A stretch of 9,177 nucleotides of DNA from SZUA-451 sp034721895. GTDB lineage: Bacteria > Campylobacterota > Campylobacteria > Campylobacterales > Sulfurovaceae. The DNA is taken from the NCBI GenBank assembly GCA_034721895.1, contig JAYEND010000033.1, positions 1-9,177 on the forward strand, given 5' to 3'. Both the position numbers and the translations under genes were made by a program. The notes under the pieces were generated by a model, which worked only from the letters and a program-made list of their open reading frames with translations, made no database searches and was not told the DNA's origin. Shown here piece after piece: positions 6,013-9,177 of the stretch (within the stretch, counting starts at the first letter, position 1; each line of letters starts with the position of its first letter).

Positions 6013-6345
6013 TCATATGATCACCTTGAGCATTTGGGCATACTCTTCCGGAATTTCAAAGGACTTGCCTTCCAAGTAAGAAGATGCCACAGTATTGATC
6101 CAGGCTCTTGAAGTGGTCACACCATGTACCTTTAAAAAATGTCTGCCATTCTCCTCCGTCATCTCATAGTTTCGCACATGCACAGAAAGGGGTTCATGTT
6201 CCCCATCAAGCATCACTTCCATTTCTATACTTTTTTGTTGTGAGTCCAGATTGAGTTTCAACATTTTTCCAAACTCCCTTATTTGATTGTTAATGGCAAT
6301 CTTCGCACCCTTTGAGAGTGCGGCATCTTTCATTTTTTTAATCAT
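6013..6345 (-). CDS. 110-aa cytosolic protein of unknown function (A)
   Basis: I do not recognise the family. The ATG at 6345 has AGGGG a few bases upstream. There is no signal peptide or membrane segment. The N-terminal 30 residues are basic and amphipathic (I-K-K-M-K-D-A-A-L-S-K-G-A-K-I-A-I-N-N). They are followed by alternating strands (S-I-E-M-E-V-M-L-D-G, P-L-S-V-H-V-R-N-Y) and H-F-L-K-V-H-G-V-T-T-S-R-A-W. The tail has L-E-G-K-S-F-E-I-P (91-99). That motif recurs as L-E-G-R-S-F-S-I-P in the 110-aa protein at 7321-7653, so the two may be distant relatives. A 35-aa membrane ORF overlaps its start by 8 nt. The 175 bases between this gene and the tRNA hold no gene or clear terminator that I can see. 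Confidence 0.75.
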   Translation of the reverse strand: MIKKMKDAALSKGAKIAINNQIREFGKMLKLNLDSQQKSIEMEVMLDGEHEPLSVHVRNYEMTEENGRHFLKVHGVTTSRAWINTVASSYLEGKSFEIPEEYAQMLKVII

Positions 6346-6445
6346 TTCTTCCCCTTTTGGTCATCAAGTACATCTCTGGCAAAATTACCAGCCAGTGCTC
6401 CAGCAATAAAAAAATGGCCATGATGGCCAGTAGCATCTTCATCAT
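6338..6445 (-). CDS. Possible 35-aa membrane microprotein overlapping gene A
   Basis: An ORF opens with M-M-K-M-L-L-A-I-M-A-I-F-L-L-L and ends K-R-G-R-N-D, overlapping the start of the 110-aa gene by 8 nt. One hydrophobic segment (about 4-23) with basic residues after it looks like a single-span membrane peptide. The ribosome site before the ATG pair is weak (AAAGATG). Against it, the codons for L-A-I-M-A-I-F contain a terminator-like hairpin and T run. It may be a real coupled microprotein, or chance coding across a terminator. Confidence 0.35.
   Translation of the reverse strand: MMKMLLAIMAIFLLLEHWLVILPEMYLMTKRGRND
6408..6429 (-). terminator. Terminator-like hairpin after the MagIII gene
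   Basis: On the minus strand TGGCC (6429-6425), loop ATCAT and GGCCA (6419-6415) form a GC-rich stem followed directly by seven T (6414-6408). It is 43 bases past the glycosylase stop and fits an intrinsic terminator for that gene. It lies within the possible 35-aa ORF. Confidence 0.5.
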
Positions 6446-6471
6446 TTTACATCTTTTTAATTACTTTCGCC

Positions 6472-7194
6472 CTAAATAATTTCCTTTAAAAAGCATCCGA
6501 CCCCATAAGATTTTTTAGAGTAAAACTTCTTTGCATGATTGACTATAAGAGCATGGTACTCCTGATAGACTTTTACAAGCTCTTTTTTTTGTGTTATGCA
6601 CTCCTTTAAAGACTTTTGTATAAGATATTTCATATCTTTGTATTTTGCCTTCTCATCAATAAGTCCCAACTCCAATAAAATCCTTTTGGTATAAGCATCT
6701 ACTTTAAACTCTGGCTGATTATATGCATATAATAGCATAGAGTCCGCTGTCTCTTCTCCTATGCCCAGAACCGCTAAAAGTTCATCTCTGGTTGGAGTAC
6801 GTCCATTTAATGAGTCAAAAAAAGAGATAAATTCTAAAATATATCTAGCCTTTTGATTATGATAGCCTGATGGCTTTATGGCTAGCTTCAATTCATCTAT
6901 ATCCATCTCTTTTATAGCGTTGGGTGCGAGTGCATTTTTATCTTTTAGGTTGTGTAGAGATTTTACCACGGAAGAAAAAGTAGTATTTTGCGTTAAAATT
7001 GAACCCATGCAAACTTCAAAAACTTCTAACTCATTTCTGGGAAAAGAGTAATCAAGCACATGATAGCCATCAGAGTTACCTTTTTTAGACTTATGTACAC
7101 CATCATAGTTTAACAAAGGCCACCAGCCTTGTGGGCCATAAACTTTGTAGAGCGCTTGATAAATCCCATATATTTTATTATCTAAATCTTTCAT
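6472..7194 (-). CDS. magIII: HhH-GPD DNA glycosylase, MagIII-like (3-methyladenine type)
   Basis: The protein is 240 aa of the endonuclease III superfamily. Landmarks are Y-G-P-Q-G-W-W-P-L (19-27), S-I-L-T-Q-N-T (65-71), the helix-hairpin-helix L-L-A-V-L-G-I-G-E-E-T-A-D (139-151) and the catalytic aspartate in F-K-V-D-A-Y-T-K-R (Asp166). The position of the EndoIII catalytic lysine in the hairpin (G-x-G-x-K-T-A) is Glu148 here, which argues for a monofunctional glycosylase. The four cysteines of the EndoIII iron-sulfur cluster are missing. These traits match MagIII of Helicobacter, which removes 3-methyladenine from alkylated DNA, though substrate is inferred. No strong ribosome site precedes the ATG at 7194. 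It is more AT-rich than genes left of the tRNA. Confidence 0.82.
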   Translation of the reverse strand: MKDLDNKIYGIYQALYKVYGPQGWWPLLNYDGVHKSKKGNSDGYHVLDYSFPRNELEVFEVCMGSILTQNTTFSSVVKSLHNLKDKNALAPNAIKEMDIDELKLAIKPSGYHNQKARYILEFISFFDSLNGRTPTRDELLAVLGIGEETADSMLLYAYNQPEFKVDAYTKRILLELGLIDEKAKYKDMKYLIQKSLKECITQKKELVKVYQEYHALIVNHAKKFYSKKSYGVGCFLKEII

Positions 7195-7320
7195 GGCTTT
7201 TTAATGGTCCAGGGAGTAATAAATATGACTGCACCAAGACGTGATCTATCATATCGGCTCCACCCAATGATAGAAAACATGCTCAATTGACTGAAAAATC
7301 TATCTCTTAGACAGTTTGTT

Positions 7321-7653
7321 TTACTTTTCTTCACCATCTGATTTCTGTCTATCTGAAAAAGCCTTGGACATTATTTCTATTACCTCGTTATTGTATTCAG
7401 CATTATCATAAGGAATAGAGAAAGATCTTCCCTCCAATTCTCCCTCAATAGAACTATCTTTAGTATTAACTTTTATTTCATAAGGTGAGTCATTGTCTGT
7501 GCCCAACAATTCAGCACCCTGTATTTCACCATCAGAATTTTTAAACACCTTGACAACACCCTTTAACTCAAACCCACCATTTTCCTCAATTTCATTTTTG
7601 ATATAGTTCATAACTGCTTTGCATTGAGTAGCTTCCAAAAAGTCTTCGCTCAT
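7321..7653 (-). CDS. 110-aa acidic cytosolic protein of unknown function (B)
   Basis: I do not recognise the family. AAGGAG seven bases before the ATG at 7653 and a TAGAAT -10 candidate (7693-7698) support the start. It has no signal peptide or membrane segment and is strongly acidic. A helical N-terminus (T-Q-C-K-A-V-M-N-Y-I-K-N-E-I-E-E-N-G-G) leads into strands with G-E-I-Q-G-A-E-L-L-G and S-P-Y-E-I-K-V-N. Then comes G-E-L-E-G-R-S-F-S-I-P (71-81) and a helical tail. The L-E-G-x-S-F-x-I-P motif and equal length recall the protein at 6013-6345. Codon and base usage are AT-rich like that gene and the glycosylase. Confidence 0.72.
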   Translation of the reverse strand: MSEDFLEATQCKAVMNYIKNEIEENGGFELKGVVKVFKNSDGEIQGAELLGTDNDSPYEIKVNTKDSSIEGELEGRSFSIPYDNAEYNNEVIEIMSKAFSDRQKSDGEEK

Positions 7654-7795
7654 CTTGTCTCCTTTTTTCTATTTAGCGATGCCTTAAAGTTTATTCTACT
7701 AAAATTTTACTGTTATAGTCCGGATGAGACAAAACTTACAAAAACCAAAGACAATAAACAGTACAAATGTATTAAAATTCTGTAAAGGATGAGAA

Positions 7796-8029
7796 ATGAT
7801 TATCTTTATAGCTGTAGTAGTGACCCTGATACTGATTGAACTATACTGGAGAACCTGGACGGATGCAAAGCGCAGAACCGATGAAAACAACAAGAGGTTG
7901 GACAGATGGGATACAGTGGACAAACAATATCAAAAAGAGCTGGACAAACTCTGGGAAATTCGGTCAGAGATAAAGCATACCAATGAGCTGCTGGAGTTGA
8001 TAGCCAAACGATTGAATGAGAAGGGTTAA
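7796..8029 (+). CDS. 77-aa membrane-anchored helical protein
   Basis: The protein has one N-terminal membrane segment (I-I-F-I-A-V-V-V-T-L-I-L-I-E-L, about 2-17), then W-R-T-W and a long, highly charged, probably coiled-coil helix (about 22-75) with repeated leucine and tryptophan positions (W-D-T-V-D-K-Q-Y-Q-K-E-L-D-K-L-W-E-I-R-S-E-I-K). With no positive residues before the segment and K-R-R after it, the helix most likely faces the cytosol. AAGGA is eight bases before the ATG. The family is not recognised; the architecture is like small scaffold or phage-shock-type helper proteins, but that is only likeness. It converges with the minus-strand operon, leaving 21 bases between stops and no visible terminator. 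Confidence 0.75.
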   Translation: MIIFIAVVVTLILIELYWRTWTDAKRRTDENNKRLDRWDTVDKQYQKELDKLWEIRSEIKHTNELLELIAKRLNEKG

Positions 8030-8050
8030 CACTCCCTATATTGCATTCAT

Positions 8051-8260
8051 TTATCTGCCACCCAACGGATCATCATTGCGTTTCTTTGCCTGTCTTTTTT
8101 CAAAAGCTTTGTTAGAAGGGGTGTTTTCCTGTGAAAAATATCCAACTCCAAAGAGCACACATCCTTTGCATCCAGGATCGCATTTGTGGTTCAGTAATCT
8201 ACACCACTCTTTTTCTTCTCCATGTTTTGTCAAATGCTGGCATCCCCATCCACTACTCAT
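8051..8260 (-). CDS. 69-aa cysteine-rich protein, probably metal-binding
   Basis: The small protein has Cys7, Cys20, Cys27, Cys31 and Cys34, plus His9, in M-S-S-G-W-G-C-Q-H and C-D-P-G-C-K-G-C-V-L-F-G. The tail after residue 45 is polar and probably disordered. I recall similar short proteins with an N-terminal S-S-G-W-G-C-Q-H and a later K-G-C-V-L-x-G in Campylobacterota, without a known function. AGGAG seven bases before the ATG supports the start, and the gene begins 11 nt after the acylphosphatase stop, so it is the last gene of that operon. The number and spacing of cysteines suggest zinc or iron-sulfur binding, which is inference. Confidence 0.72.
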   Translation of the reverse strand: MSSGWGCQHLTKHGEEKEWCRLLNHKCDPGCKGCVLFGVGYFSQENTPSNKAFEKRQAKKRNDDPLGGR

Positions 8261-8271
8261 CTTTTCTCCTA

Positions 8272-8544
8272 CTATCGAATCTCAAAACCATCATACACCA
8301 GATCTGATTCATCGATTAATTCGTAAGTGATGTCATCAACATGAGAAAGCGGCGATCCTTCTCTCAAGAGTTCCAGAAAATCCTCCAGATCATCATCGAT
8401 CAATTCTGCAATCACCTCCACAGTACCATCTGAAAGATTTCTGATAGTGCCCCTCACCTGCTTCTTCATTGCAAGCTGTGATGTAAACTTACGGTAAAAA
8501 ACCCCTTGTACCCGACCAAATATGATAAATTTATACAGTTCCAT
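8272..8544 (-). CDS. acyP: Acylphosphatase
   Basis: The protein is 90 aa, the standard length. It hydrolyses carboxyl-phosphate bonds such as acetyl phosphate or carbamoyl phosphate. The phosphate loop G-R-V-Q-G-V-F-Y-R (10-18, catalytic Arg18) and G-T-I-R-N-L-S-D-G-T-V-E-V (32-44, catalytic Asn36) are both intact. One difference from the usual pattern is K-K-Q-V-R-G-T-I-R-N where many members have G-x-x-G-W-V-R-N. The C-terminus Y-D-G-F-E-I-R matches the family's F-x-I-R/x ending. Its ATG lies inside the end of the upstream TerB-like gene (14-nt overlap), so translation is probably coupled. Confidence 0.93.
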   Translation of the reverse strand: MELYKFIIFGRVQGVFYRKFTSQLAMKKQVRGTIRNLSDGTVEVIAELIDDDLEDFLELLREGSPLSHVDDITYELIDESDLVYDGFEIR

Positions 8545-8968
8545 ACTCTTTTTTTAATCCTTCCAGAAATTCGATAATTCGCTGATGAAAAATCTTATCA
8601 TCTTCATTTTTCATACATTCCGTCAACGCTTCCAATATCTCCGTATCAATCTTTCCGGCAAATCGCTTAACCTCCTTCATCTCACGCTCAACCTGAACAA
8701 TCAAATGCTCAAAATTAAGCCCGTTGTTTGTTCTGATCTTATCAAAATATTCTTTGACTGTGTCAATAAGCAATTCTGCCCTATCGTCATCATCTGCATA
8801 AATTTTGTACGCAATCTCACGCAATTTTTTCTCTTCGCATTCATTGATCTCTTCATCCGAGGCAATCATCAATGTCAGAATCTTGGCACGAAACTCCAAT
8901 GAACTATTATGATAGACAAGAAATTCCCGAAACATTTTGAGAAGTTTTCGTCTGAATTTTTTTATCAT
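8531..8968 (-). CDS. TerB-like helical protein of unknown function
   Basis: The protein is 145 aa, all helical and charged, with no signal peptide. The segment R-A-K-I-L-T-L-M-I-A-S-D-E-E-I-N-E-C-E-E-K-K-L-R-E-I (27-52) resembles the first helices of the TerB/DjlA N-terminal domain, where an acidic A-x-D-G-x-I-x-x-x-E motif binds cations. A second acidic patch follows (A-D-D-D-D-R-A-E). TerB-like domains occur in tellurite-resistance and membrane-stress proteins, but no specific role can be claimed. The start has GGGG right before the ATG and GGGA further up, so ribosome spacing is unusual. It is the first gene of the operon with acylphosphatase and the cysteine-rich protein. Confidence 0.65.
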   Translation of the reverse strand: MIKKFRRKLLKMFREFLVYHNSSLEFRAKILTLMIASDEEINECEEKKLREIAYKIYADDDDRAELLIDTVKEYFDKIRTNNGLNFEHLIVQVEREMKEVKRFAGKIDTEILEALTECMKNEDDKIFHQRIIEFLEGLKKEYGTV

Positions 8969-8981
8969 CCCCTATTTTTCC

Positions 8982-9054
8982 CTATATAGTTTTAACGCTA
9001 TTTTAACAAAATAAGTCTATAGTTTTAGCACTAATGAGAATAATACTATATAGT
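8982..9054 (-). promoter_or_regulatory. Promoter region of the TerB-like/acyP operon with repeated elements
   Basis: TATAGT occurs at 8985, 9018 and 9049, about three helical turns apart; at the first two it extends to TATAGTTTTA-N3-CTA. CTATATAG (8982-8989) and ACTATATAGT (9045-9054) are perfect palindromes. TTTTAAC is repeated at 8990-8996 and 9001-9007, 11 bp apart. On the minus strand TAAAAT in this block could be the -10. The layout suggests a regulator binding near the promoter. Confidence 0.4.
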
Positions 9055-9118
9055 CAACCCTGAAAAACCCACTTCCCAAACAAGCCAACTATTCTATATC
9101 ACCAATTCTACCACAATC

Positions 9119-9170
9119 TAAAAAGCATCAGATAAAGATCAGTATATTCCCTTCTTTGATCTTTCCTGAT
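9119..9170 (-). terminator. Possible terminator of a minus-strand gene beyond the right edge
   Basis: Arms ATCAG (9127-9131) plus AAAGATCA (9134-9141) pair with TGATCTTT (9157-9164) plus CTGAT (9166-9170) around a 15-nt loop. On the minus strand the hairpin is followed by GCTTTTT. About 209 bases from 8969 to the window end hold no gene that I can see, only this hairpin and the promoter repeats. Confidence 0.4.
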
Positions 9171-9177
9171 ATGTAAT

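Noticed and set aside
8016..8330. Plus-strand open frame opposite the cysteine-rich protein gene
   Set aside because: No ribosome site and no plausible protein features; the minus-strand gene has a strong ribosome site and patterned cysteines.
8585..8902. Plus-strand open frame opposite the TerB-like gene
   Set aside because: Antisense frame with no ribosome site; the minus-strand gene overlaps acyP in a coupled way, which supports that strand.

Overview
The window looks like a chromosome segment of a Campylobacterota (epsilonproteobacterial) bacterium, perhaps close to Sulfurovum or Sulfurimonas. This rests on the MagIII-type 3-methyladenine glycosylase, on small periplasmic proteins ending in V-P-S-C beside a c-type cytochrome, on an AT-leaning base composition, and on TATAAT -10 boxes that mostly lack a clear -35. 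The genus is an inference. No transposase, integrase, CRISPR array or rRNA was seen.

Positions 1-4578 are all on the minus strand. Read in the direction of transcription they encode a class II histone-deacetylase-like amidohydrolase; then trxC (zinc-finger thioredoxin 2), an OmpR-type response regulator, its sensor kinase and a small monoheme cytochrome c, packed with an 18-nt gap and two overlaps; then two tandemly duplicated exported proteins with conserved cysteines; and finally the start of a monoheme cytochrome c cut by the window edge. The second duplicate has its own promoter region, with four direct repeats of CTTCAC spaced 10-11 bp. It lies behind a good intrinsic terminator for the first duplicate. 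Thioredoxin, two-component system, cytochromes and cysteine proteins together suggest an envelope redox or stress response. This is a hypothesis.

Positions 4677-5837 are on the plus strand: msrA (methionine sulfoxide reductase A), an exported single-domain rhodanese, and a tRNA-Pro(GGG). With trxC these fit thiol, methionine-sulfoxide and sulfur chemistry.

After the tRNA the sequence becomes visibly AT-richer (about 5838-7790). On the minus strand it holds a 110-aa protein of unknown function, a possible 35-aa membrane microprotein overlapping its start, a MagIII-like DNA glycosylase and a second 110-aa unknown protein. The two 110-aa proteins share an L-E-G-x-S-F-x-I-P motif.

A 77-aa membrane-anchored helical protein lies on the plus strand (7796-8029). 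It faces a compact minus-strand operon: a TerB-like helical protein, acylphosphatase and a 69-aa cysteine-rich protein (8051-8968). The last 209 bases contain the promoter region of that operon, with repeated TATAGT and TTTTAAC elements, and near the right edge a long inverted repeat that may terminate a minus-strand gene beyond the window.
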